52,223 bases of DNA from Verrucomicrobiales bacterium (GTDB taxonomy: Bacteria; Verrucomicrobiota; Verrucomicrobiia; Verrucomicrobiales; DEV007): contig JAOFXR010000017.1 in assembly GCA_028047635.1 (NCBI GenBank), positions 1-52,223 on the forward strand, written 5' to 3'. The position numbers and the translations under genes are program-made. Below, piece by piece: positions 46,109-52,223 of this stretch (positions within the stretch are counted from its first letter, which is position 1; each line of letters begins with the position of its first letter). Under the pieces are notes generated by a model. It made no database searches. It saw only the letters and a list, made by a program, of their open reading frames with translations, and was not told the DNA's origin.

Positions 46109-46136
46109 TTGCTTAATTATAATAAGATCTTATAAT
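46109..46136 (+). promoter_or_regulatory. sigma70-like promoter before the P-loop gene
   Basis: TTGCTT at 46109-46114, a 16-base spacer, then a perfect TATAAT at 46131-46136. The surrounding 46079-46140 is very AT-rich, like an UP element, unlike the rest of the window. A transcript would start near 46143, giving a leader of about 20 bases to the ATG at 46164. This is the clearest promoter-like sequence I see in the window. Confidence 0.6.
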
Positions 46137-46163
46137 TTCACGAACACACGTTTCCTGAAACAC

Positions 46164-48359
46164 ATGCGCGACTACACGAGCCCTAACTTTATGGATCGAA
46201 ATGCTTCCAATCCATTCATCGATGATGTCTTCATCGATCACCCGTCGAATCTTCCCGGGGTTGGCTCTGTTCATCAGAATGCCTTTTTCCATGTACTTTC
46301 GACCCTCGAAAGTATGGTCGTCCAGCAAAATGGAAGCCAAATGCTTGAAGGGAGCGGTCGCACGTTTCTGATCACCTCCCCCCGCGCAGGCTATGGGAAA
46401 ACTCATCTTGTCGCGCGGCTGAAAGAGAATGCCGGGACGATCACTAACTTTCTCACCCTCCCTTTTGACCGCTCTCGCCCGGTTTCATGGCCCATCGCCC
46501 TCTCTTCGATTGTTCGCCAGCTTTCCACTCAGAGTAAAGACGCCACCCCTTCCGTGAAGGCAATGGACGAAATTGCCCGCTTCTTCCTTTCTCGTCTCAT
46601 TATCGATCAACTGAGTAACTGCGCGCTCAAGCCTAAAGATTGTCCTGAGAACGCTGAGACATTGCGCTCCGATTTCATCAACCTCTTTGCCGCCGACTCA
46701 GGATCACGAATTTTGAATTGGACGGCAAAGCGCTCATCTGAACTGGCGGGGAATGCCAGTCCTGCTTTCCTTCAGCAGCTCGGAATCAAAAGCCGCGAAT
46801 TGAGTTTCTGGCTCCGCGTGATCATTGACCACACCAAAGGAGAGCCCGCCGCATTCGATGCCTTGAAAGGTCTCTCAAACGGAGAGGCGAGGGAGAGACT
46901 CTTACAACTGCTCCGCATTGGCGTTTCCTACCGTCCTGTTTTACTCGTCGCAGATGCACTGGATGGGTTCTTCGGCTCGAACAGCGCCGGAATGGATATC
47001 GCTGAAATCGTGACCGCGATCCGCGAAAATGTAGGGAGGTCACTCACCCTAATCTGCGTCAACGAAGACGTCTGGAAGTCCTCATTTAAAGACCAGCTTT
47101 CCAGTGCCTGGCTCGATCGCATCACCGGAGAGACAACCCGATTGCGAAACATTTCTCCTGAAACCGCTGGCGAATTAGTCACTGCTCGTCTCGCCCGTGC
47201 AGAAATCACGGGAAGCAACGCAGAGAAATTCGTCGACTCCCTCAGCAATGAACATTTGTGGATCGATGCAGAAACGACACTTTACCCCAGGGCAGTTCTT
47301 CGCCAGGCCAGCGCTCTTTGGAAAACACAACCTGAATCCTTTTTCACGGCTCCGGGCGAGAGCGCGCCAGCCCAATCAGATGGCGAAGATCTGTCACAGT
47401 TCACAGATAAACTCGATTTCTTCAAATCGCTTCAGGAAGAATCGCTACCGGAAAGATCGCTCCCCGTGACCCCGGCTCCGGCGGCGCACGAGCCAGCCAA
47501 CGCGAATGGAGATTCGGACCCTCGTGAACCGAACGCGCCGAACCCGTTCTTCGCTTCAAACGGATCAGGGAACGAATCCGATCTCGCCGGAATCGATTCG
47601 ATTATCAACGACATTAGAGGTTCAGGAAAAGCGGTCGTCAGCGAAATCCAAAAACAGCCTTCAGAACAAACGCCTCCACAAGTCCCCGGCTTCACCAACG
47701 CGCCGCAGCAGGCTCCTGCCCAGCCGTCGCGCCTTCACCCTCAAATAACAGAGCCGCCAAAACAGAATCCGTTCACAGCCCCCGCTTCAAACGGAAACAG
47801 CCCCTCCGGAGAAAGCAAGGTGTTCACCGGTGAAGGCATTGAAGCGACGATCAAACGTCGAGAGAATGAATTACTGCGCGGCAACGCACTTCGCCTCGAT
47901 CTCGAACGGCTCGGATTATTCGTGCAGAAAATGGGAATACATCACCCCGCACTTGGTCAGCATGAGGAAAGATTCCCCAGTAGTCGCTCGACCTGCCTGC
48001 GCTGGTCCGTGCGGAACCAATCCATACTTCTCGGGTTCGAGTCTCCACGGAATGTCTACTTCTGGAACAATCTTCTCCAGCAATCACTTTCGTCGAATGA
48101 CTCGCAGAAAATCGTGGCCTTCTCCCACCCTTCCGACAAATTCGATTCGGGACTTTTCTCCACTTTTGGATTCAGCCCCGCGGTCATCAAAGGGCGAATG
48201 GATGTGATTGAAATGAAGGACCGCGAACTGGCCATGATCTATGCCGCTGAAACAGCAATTCGCGAAACGTCAGGAACACCTGCTCACGCGGAAGCGCTGC
48301 AGCGCGGATTGCGCTATCTCGATCCTCTCTGGCGCCGAATTTGCGAGAAAATTTCCTGA
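46164..48359 (+). CDS. uncharacterised P-loop ATPase-like protein
   Basis: 731 residues; not recognised as a named family. The N-terminal third carries a P-loop, SPRAGYGKTHL (about 72-82), where the first position of the usual GxxxxGK is Pro, and a Walker B-like VLLVADALDGF (about 257-267). A linker (about 395-550) is low-complexity, rich in Pro, Asn, Ala and Ser, with repeated acidic segments. The C-terminal roughly 180 residues (about 553-731) form a separate folded-looking domain beginning GEGIEATIKRRENELLRGNA and including CLRWSVRNQSILLGFESP and KIVAFSHPSDKFDSGL. It has no signal peptide. It may start at ATG 46164 or at an ATG nine codons on. It stands behind a strong promoter and its role is unknown. 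Confidence 0.72.
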   Translation: MRDYTSPNFMDRNASNPFIDDVFIDHPSNLPGVGSVHQNAFFHVLSTLESMVVQQNGSQMLEGSGRTFLITSPRAGYGKTHLVARLKENAGTITNFLTLPFDRSRPVSWPIALSSIVRQLSTQSKDATPSVKAMDEIARFFLSRLIIDQLSNCALKPKDCPENAETLRSDFINLFAADSGSRILNWTAKRSSELAGNASPAFLQQLGIKSRELSFWLRVIIDHTKGEPAAFDALKGLSNGEARERLLQLLRIGVSYRPVLLVADALDGFFGSNSAGMDIAEIVTAIRENVGRSLTLICVNEDVWKSSFKDQLSSAWLDRITGETTRLRNISPETAGELVTARLARAEITGSNAEKFVDSLSNEHLWIDAETTLYPRAVLRQASALWKTQPESFFTAPGESAPAQSDGEDLSQFTDKLDFFKSLQEESLPERSLPVTPAPAAHEPANANGDSDPREPNAPNPFFASNGSGNESDLAGIDSIINDIRGSGKAVVSEIQKQPSEQTPPQVPGFTNAPQQAPAQPSRLHPQITEPPKQNPFTAPASNGNSPSGESKVFTGEGIEATIKRRENELLRGNALRLDLERLGLFVQKMGIHHPALGQHEERFPSSRSTCLRWSVRNQSILLGFESPRNVYFWNNLLQQSLSSNDSQKIVAFSHPSDKFDSGLFSTFGFSPAVIKGRMDVIEMKDRELAMIYAAETAIRETSGTPAHAEALQRGLRYLDPLWRRICEKIS

Positions 48360-48423
48360 CCTGACAGCATAGCGGAAAGGTCAGATTCGCAAACCGGCAT
48401 CCCCGGTGCTGCGCGCGATAGCC

Positions 48424-48451
48424 TTGCCAAATTTTTAGATATGTGTATCAC
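48424..48451 (+). promoter_or_regulatory. possible promoter before the small SHD1-like gene
   Basis: TTGCCA (48424-48429), a 16-base spacer and TATCAC (48446-48451) give five of six and four of six matches to sigma70 elements. The next gene starts at 48476. Suggestive only. Confidence 0.35.
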
Positions 48452-48475
48452 TGGAAGCATACTTGTTATCTCCAA

Positions 48476-48829
48476 ATGAACGCAAAAGCTCTTGGTCGGA
48501 TTTTCCTTTTCACAATCTTCGCCCTCTTATTGGCAGGTGTTGCCATCTACATGACGCGGCCTGAATACCCGTTTCAACAGGCGATTAAGAATACCGAGGG
48601 CAAAACAGTAGAAGCGCTCATTACCGGGAAAATTGCGGATACCGTCTATTTCACCCTAATACCTGATCGTGAAGAGTTCACACTCACACTCGATAAACTC
48701 GCCTACAGAGACCGGTTTCACCTCTGGATTCTAGAAGAACAGCCCCCACCTCCGAAGCCAGCCCCCGTCCCTCCGGAATTCTCCGATAACTACATAGAGA
48801 ATCGGGAAGAGAAAATAGGATCGATTTAG
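48476..48829 (+). CDS. small membrane-anchored protein with SHD1-like domain
   Basis: 117 residues from the ATG at 48476. One N-terminal helix (about 9-28) is a signal anchor. It is followed by a beta-rich stretch, GKTVEALITGKIADTVYF and EEFTLTLDKLAYRDRFHL, that resembles the SHD1 domain also seen at the start of the protein at 40381. The C-terminal tail is Pro-rich (PPPPKPAPVPPE) and then acidic. Probably a secreted or periplasm-facing protein. It lies 116 bases after the P-loop gene, so it may or may not share its transcript. An upstream in-frame ATG (48443) adds a non-signal stretch and was not used. Confidence 0.64.
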   Translation: MNAKALGRIFLFTIFALLLAGVAIYMTRPEYPFQQAIKNTEGKTVEALITGKIADTVYFTLIPDREEFTLTLDKLAYRDRFHLWILEEQPPPPKPAPVPPEFSDNYIENREEKIGSI

Positions 48830-48872
48830 AGCCCCTGCACTCAGCAGTTGATTTCGAGGGCAATGCATCGTT

Positions 48873-49577
48873 TTGTTAACCAGCTTGAAAGGAATACTCT
48901 CAAATTCTCCCAAAACCGTCGCCACGGTGACAACGAACGGTGATCTTGCGCAACTCAACGATATTGAGAGCGTTGTCGATTTTGATATTCTCGAATTCAG
49001 ATTCGACAATCTTTTCGCTGACAAATCAGCCGCTACCGATCTGGTCAAAACGCTTAAAACTCCCATTTTGGGAACGGTGAGATGCCCCGAGGAAGGCGGT
49101 GCACATTCGCTTACTCCAGCCATGCGGATCGAACTTTACGAGGAGATCCTGCCACTTCTTGAGCTGGTAGATACGGAGATCACTTCCCTTTCTCTTCCCG
49201 AATTTGCTAATTTCGCGTCTGAAGTTCAGGGAAGAAGAATCCCTCTCATTGCCTCTTTTCACGATTTCGAAGCGTTCCCCGGCACTGCTGTTGTCGCCAA
49301 AAAAATGAACGAGGCGTTTGAACTTGGAGCCGACGTAGCCAAGGTGGCCGTTCACCTGGAAACGATGAAAGATCTTTTCAGTCTCGTCGAATTAGTGGAA
49401 TCACATCGCAGCGACGGACGGCTTGTTTCAGCGATGGGAATGGGGCCACTCGGGAAAATTTCCCGGCTCATTCTCGCTAAGGCCGGTTCCTGCCTCAATT
49501 ATGGCTACCTCCAGCAACCCAACGCTCCCGGACAATGGTCCGCGCGAGAGCTCAGAGGATTGATCTCCGAATTTTGA
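48873..49577 (+). CDS. aroD: 3-dehydroquinate dehydratase, type I
   Basis: Third step of the shikimate pathway; the type I enzyme forms a Schiff base with a lysine. 234 residues. LEFRFDNL (about 46), catalytic His in LIASFHDFEAF (about 131), Schiff-base Lys in VAKVAVHLETM (about 158), MGMGPLGKISRL and the C-terminal NYGYLQQPNAPGQW are all typical. Start is TTG 48873 with GAGGG about 12 bases upstream; a later TTG at 48885 (LKGILSN) is an alternative. It is 43 bases after the SHD1-like gene and convergent with the HAD gene. Confidence 0.92.
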   Translation: MLTSLKGILSNSPKTVATVTTNGDLAQLNDIESVVDFDILEFRFDNLFADKSAATDLVKTLKTPILGTVRCPEEGGAHSLTPAMRIELYEEILPLLELVDTEITSLSLPEFANFASEVQGRRIPLIASFHDFEAFPGTAVVAKKMNEAFELGADVAKVAVHLETMKDLFSLVELVESHRSDGRLVSAMGMGPLGKISRLILAKAGSCLNYGYLQQPNAPGQWSARELRGLISEF

Positions 49578-49581
49578 AAAG

Positions 49582-49598
49582 CCCACGCTTTTAGTGGG
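49582..49598 (-). terminator. possible terminator between aroD and HAD gene
   Basis: CCCAC (49582-49586) and GTGGG (49594-49598) form a 5-bp GC-rich stem with a seven-base loop. On the minus strand it is followed by CTTTTC, on the plus strand by no T-run. The stop codon of the HAD gene lies in the loop. A modest terminator for the minus-strand gene is possible. Confidence 0.42.
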
Positions 49599-50469
49599 TA
49601 GGTGCCGAAGTCGTGCCATCAAGCAGCTCCTGCTTACGATGGGCAACAATACGGGTCGCAATCCCCAGAATCATCTCCTCGAGAACAAGCCTTAAATGAC
49701 TTCCGGCCCGATAGTCAGCTGGAGCAATGTATTTGATCCGGCCCGCTGAACCGGACAACTGAAAAGCCTTCCGAAAACTGACGCGGGTAGTATCCTCCGG
49801 ATTGTAAACGGCAATGCTATGCCCACCGAAGCGCTTCATCACCGTGAAGCAGGGGACATCCGTTGGACCATCTCCCAGGTAAATCATGTTGGGGAATGGA
49901 ATTGGTCTCAACTCATCTTCGACATGGTCATTCACGTCATCGTTGGGATCCAACATCCCCTTGTTAATCCGGAATAAATACTGAGTTTTGGCAGTATGAG
50001 AGATCACCCGCCGCGGAAAAGCAATCCGCCCCGAACTATCCTCAGCAAACTCACATCCGAAAACCTGCTTCAAATGGGGATTCAGATCACTCCCGTCAAT
50101 CAATGCCTTCATTCCACTTGAAACGATGTAATGCTCGAGAGTCACGCCAATGGCGCGATGCTCATCCGTAAGGACCGACTCGATCTCAGTAAACATCTCC
50201 GGTAATCCCGGGAAAAAAGTAAGTCCCTTGCCCAACTCTTCGAGTTCCGCATTACTGGGCCCGTCCATCTCCAGATAATCGAGAATCGCTTTGAGATAAG
50301 CCAACTCACTTTCGTAGCCCTCATTTTCGACGAGGTTTTTACAGCGCTTCCAAAATTCAGCCGGATTGATACCGAATTTTGGAAACAATACATCGTCCTG
50401 CATGTAAGTAGGACTGAGCGTTTGGTCGTAATCATATACGACCGCAATTGTCGTTTGCGGGGAGGCCAT
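49591..50469 (-). CDS. HAD-superfamily phosphatase (phosphoserine-phosphatase-like)
   Basis: 292 residues. HAD motif I VYDYDQTLSP with nucleophile Asp13 and Asp15, motif II VSSGMKALID (about 118), and motif III/IV YLGDGPTDVPCF (about 196-207), giving the normal Mg-dependent phosphatase core. An expanded cap segment (about 20-110) follows motif I. No signal peptide. Its substrate is unknown. It starts 20 bases downstream of the epimerase stop on the same strand, so the two are probably co-transcribed. Convergent with aroD. Confidence 0.87.
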   Translation of the reverse strand: MASPQTTIAVVYDYDQTLSPTYMQDDVLFPKFGINPAEFWKRCKNLVENEGYESELAYLKAILDYLEMDGPSNAELEELGKGLTFFPGLPEMFTEIESVLTDEHRAIGVTLEHYIVSSGMKALIDGSDLNPHLKQVFGCEFAEDSSGRIAFPRRVISHTAKTQYLFRINKGMLDPNDDVNDHVEDELRPIPFPNMIYLGDGPTDVPCFTVMKRFGGHSIAVYNPEDTTRVSFRKAFQLSGSAGRIKYIAPADYRAGSHLRLVLEEMILGIATRIVAHRKQELLDGTTSAPTH

Positions 50470-50489
50470 TCAGAAACGGAACATTACCA

Positions 50490-51461
50490 CTATTTTCCGA
50501 CTTCTGCATCAGCCGATGCGTCGGATTCAGAAGCTTTCGAATCCTTTTCAGCCTCTTCGACAGGAATTTCTTTTCCTTCCACCTCAAGTAATGCATTTCG
50601 AAGCGCTTCAAACTGCCATTCAAAACCGAAAGCCTTCATCATTGACGGGAGAACGCGCTGACTATCCAGAAAGAGCTGTCCCATTCCGCCGGGAAGCTTC
50701 TTTAGTAAAAAGGCAGGGACAGGTATCACCGCAACACGCCCGAGGACGCTCGAATAGATCGACGTGAACTCACGATTCTGAACTGGATTCGGTGCGACAC
50801 AATTCACTCTTCCCCGAATTCCCTGATTTTCAGCGCACTCCAACAAAATCCTCGCGGCATCGGTCACGTGAATCCAGGACATCCATTGATTGCCGTTACC
50901 GAGCTTTCCTCCCAACCCCAGCTTAAAGACGGATCGCACCCGTTTCAAAAAACCGCCCTGCCCGAGAACGACTCCGATACGGGGATTTACGAGTCGAACG
51001 CCCAATTTTAAAACCGGCTGAGAAGCGTCCTCCCACTCACGGCAGACGACAGGTAAAAAACCAAAGCCCACATCGGCTTCTTCATCGAGCCACTCATCTC
51101 CACGGCTTCCATAGAAACCTATCGCCGAAACCGAAACAAGGCCTTCCGGCCTCCGACTTCGGGAGACTTTCGCTATCGAAGCCACCAAATCAGCAGTGAG
51201 ATCAGTCCTGCTTTCAAGGATACGTCTCTTTTTCTCCCGAGTCCAAAATCCAACGATAGGTTCGCCCGCAAGATGAATAATGACATCAAGTTCACTTACA
51301 TCAATCGCCTCTGTATCGGCGAGTGAACGCACTTCATCCACACTCTCGACCGACTTACTCGCATTTCTCGAAAACGCGACAACCGTCCATCCGCGGCTCT
51401 TGGCCTGAGCGGCTACAGTGGTTCCTAAAAATCCTCTTGCACCTGTAATCCCGATTTTCAT
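50490..51461 (-). CDS. TIGR01777-type epimerase / YfcH-like NAD(P)-dependent protein
   Basis: 323 residues, extended short-chain dehydrogenase fold. Rossmann loop GITGARGFLGTTVAA (residues 3-17), LDVIIHLAGEPI (about 58-69), YGSR in SVSAIGFYGSRGDEW (about 112-126, with the catalytic Tyr), and the DUF1731-type C-terminus with LFLDSQRVLPSMMKAFGF. Family members are sugar or cell-division-related epimerases of uncertain substrate (SulA/YfcH-like). The last 25 residues are acidic, Ala/Ser-rich and unlike the family. It lies upstream of the HAD gene on the same strand. Confidence 0.86.
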   Translation of the reverse strand: MKIGITGARGFLGTTVAAQAKSRGWTVVAFSRNASKSVESVDEVRSLADTEAIDVSELDVIIHLAGEPIVGFWTREKKRRILESRTDLTADLVASIAKVSRSRRPEGLVSVSAIGFYGSRGDEWLDEEADVGFGFLPVVCREWEDASQPVLKLGVRLVNPRIGVVLGQGGFLKRVRSVFKLGLGGKLGNGNQWMSWIHVTDAARILLECAENQGIRGRVNCVAPNPVQNREFTSIYSSVLGRVAVIPVPAFLLKKLPGGMGQLFLDSQRVLPSMMKAFGFEWQFEALRNALLEVEGKEIPVEEAEKDSKASESDASADAEVGK

Positions 51462-51587
51462 AGCTCACTTCCGACGGGAGCCGGGAGTGCCTTACGACAC
51501 AGTCAGAGACTAAGTTCGCTACAGGGTCCTGCAAGCAATTTAGCTTCACAGCCCCTTCTGGCTCCTCAGGTTAACGGGAACGTGTGA

Positions 51588-52223
51588 TCACACGCTCGCT
51601 TCGGCCTTCTGGAGGTCGAGAATGTCGACAAACTCAGTCGACCACTGACGCAGACGAGTGAGACCGGAAGTCGACTCGGGAGAAAGTGACTCCTCCATCA
51701 GGATCAGCTCAGAAAAACCTGTGACGGATCCAATCATATTTCGAAAATCATGACGAAGCTCTTTGTCATGAAGTGAAAAGTCCTCCAACCCATTGAGCTT
51801 CTTCTGGATCGCGATACCTGAACTCACGATGTATCCGAACAACTCCGGTCCATCTTCACCGTATTCGCCTACCTTTGACTTCAGGGATGTGGTGACGGAA
51901 ATCACGTCACGGGCAATTTCACGAAGGCGGTTCAAAGAAGGGTCACGTCCGACAATCAATTCACCTGGCTCTTCAGGCGCGGTCTCAATTTCAATTCGCG
52001 AATTAATTGCATCGATCACCTTTCTTGTGCCTTCATGAGTGGGAAAAAGCCCCGCCATCTCAACCGACTTGGCCTTTTCAATAGCTGATTGGCTGGAAGC
52101 GGAAACCAATCCAAAAATCGGCAAATTTGCCAACGTTCCAATTCCGCGAACCGCCTGAATTGAGCTCCAGAGCCTCATTTCTGAAAGATCCAGGTCAACT
52201 ACCATGAAATCCGGCGAGTGCTG
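51588..52223 (-). CDS. receiver-DHp-like signalling protein, 5' end outside window
   Basis: The frame is open to the right edge, so the start lies outside the window. At the visible 5' end is a receiver-like domain: MVVDLDLSEMRLW (Asp in the phosphoacceptor position), then LPIFGLVSASS (Ser of the switch), but the usual Lys before the final strand is missing (GLFPTHEGTRK). The C-terminal about 110 residues include LRHDFRNMIGSVTGFSELIL, an H-box-like helix, and no ATPase (CA) domain follows before the stop. This layout resembles a histidine phosphotransfer protein such as ChpT or Spo0B rather than a kinase. Nothing but the downstream epimerase is visible as neighbour. The exact role is unknown. 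Confidence 0.66.
   Translation of the reverse strand, partial: QHSPDFMVVDLDLSEMRLWSSIQAVRGIGTLANLPIFGLVSASSQSAIEKAKSVEMAGLFPTHEGTRKVIDAINSRIEIETAPEEPGELIVGRDPSLNRLREIARDVISVTTSLKSKVGEYGEDGPELFGYIVSSGIAIQKKLNGLEDFSLHDKELRHDFRNMIGSVTGFSELILMEESLSPESTSGLTRLRQWSTEFVDILDLQKAEASV

Noticed and set aside
46164..48359. Defence system (BREX or similar) for the P-loop protein
   Set aside because: No nuclease, methylase or other defence partner lies near; neighbours are metabolic genes.
1..52223. tRNA, rRNA, CRISPR array or insertion sequence
   Set aside because: I read the intergenic gaps and saw no cloverleaf-like block, tandem spacer pattern, or transposase with inverted ends. A tRNAscan-SE and ISfinder run would settle it.

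Overview
The window looks like ordinary chromosome of a free-living Gram-negative bacterium, most likely a member of the Verrucomicrobiota (PVC group). This is inference, not a database result. The grounds are an adjacent gyrB-gyrA pair, a lipid A kinase (LpxK), secreted proteins with SHD1-like domains, a seven-unit FG-GAP/VCBS secreted protein, an outsized coiled-coil PstC, a long signal peptidase I next to LepA, a presqualene/phytoene synthase, and a GyrA sequence with PVC-like features. No rRNA, tRNA, CRISPR array, prophage or insertion sequence was recognised. Gene density is high.

Layout. 1-7.3 kb: end of gyrB, gyrA, an M42 aminopeptidase, a small membrane protein, purN (reverse), an M29 aminopeptidase and the fluoride channel crcB. 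7.4-15.3 kb: a phosphate-scavenging region with a secreted PhoD-like phosphatase and, on the minus strand, pstS-pstC-pstA-pstB. These are separated by the decayed remains of an FHA-nucleotide cyclase gene. 15.5-20.6 kb: ftsH, an ECF sigma factor with no visible anti-sigma partner, rph and lpxK. 20.6-25.5 kb: a DUF456 membrane protein, a type II NADH dehydrogenase fused to cNMP-like and CBS domains, glycyl-tRNA synthetase and rpmB. 25.5-31 kb: an unknown protein followed by clpS, a secreted esterase, queH, a secreted AmiE-like/NamZ-like fusion probably acting on peptidoglycan, and a small membrane protein.

31-39.6 kb: a glutamine amidotransferase (trpG/pabA), an FG-GAP propeller protein, a TraB/GumN protein overlapping a glutaredoxin, an orphan GcvH-like protein, a presqualene/phytoene synthase, lepB, lepA and a MerR regulator. 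39.7-46 kb: a second ECF sigma factor divergent from the MerR gene, with 11-bp-phased repeats just upstream of it, then an SHD1-HExxH protein, a TrmJ-type rRNA/tRNA methyltransferase, a zinc-ribbon protein, a DCC-family protein, a secretin-like protein and an MFS transporter. 46-52.2 kb: a large uncharacterised P-loop protein behind a strong promoter-like sequence, a small SHD1-like membrane protein, aroD, a HAD phosphatase, a TIGR01777-type epimerase and, running off the right edge, a receiver plus DHp-like protein with no ATPase domain.

The most unusual items are the 731-residue P-loop protein, the CarH-like MerR/ECF pair with its candidate operator, the AmiE-NamZ fusion, the NDH-2/cNMP/CBS fusion, the coiled-coil PstC, the GyrA quinolone-site substitutions and the decayed FHA-cyclase gene.
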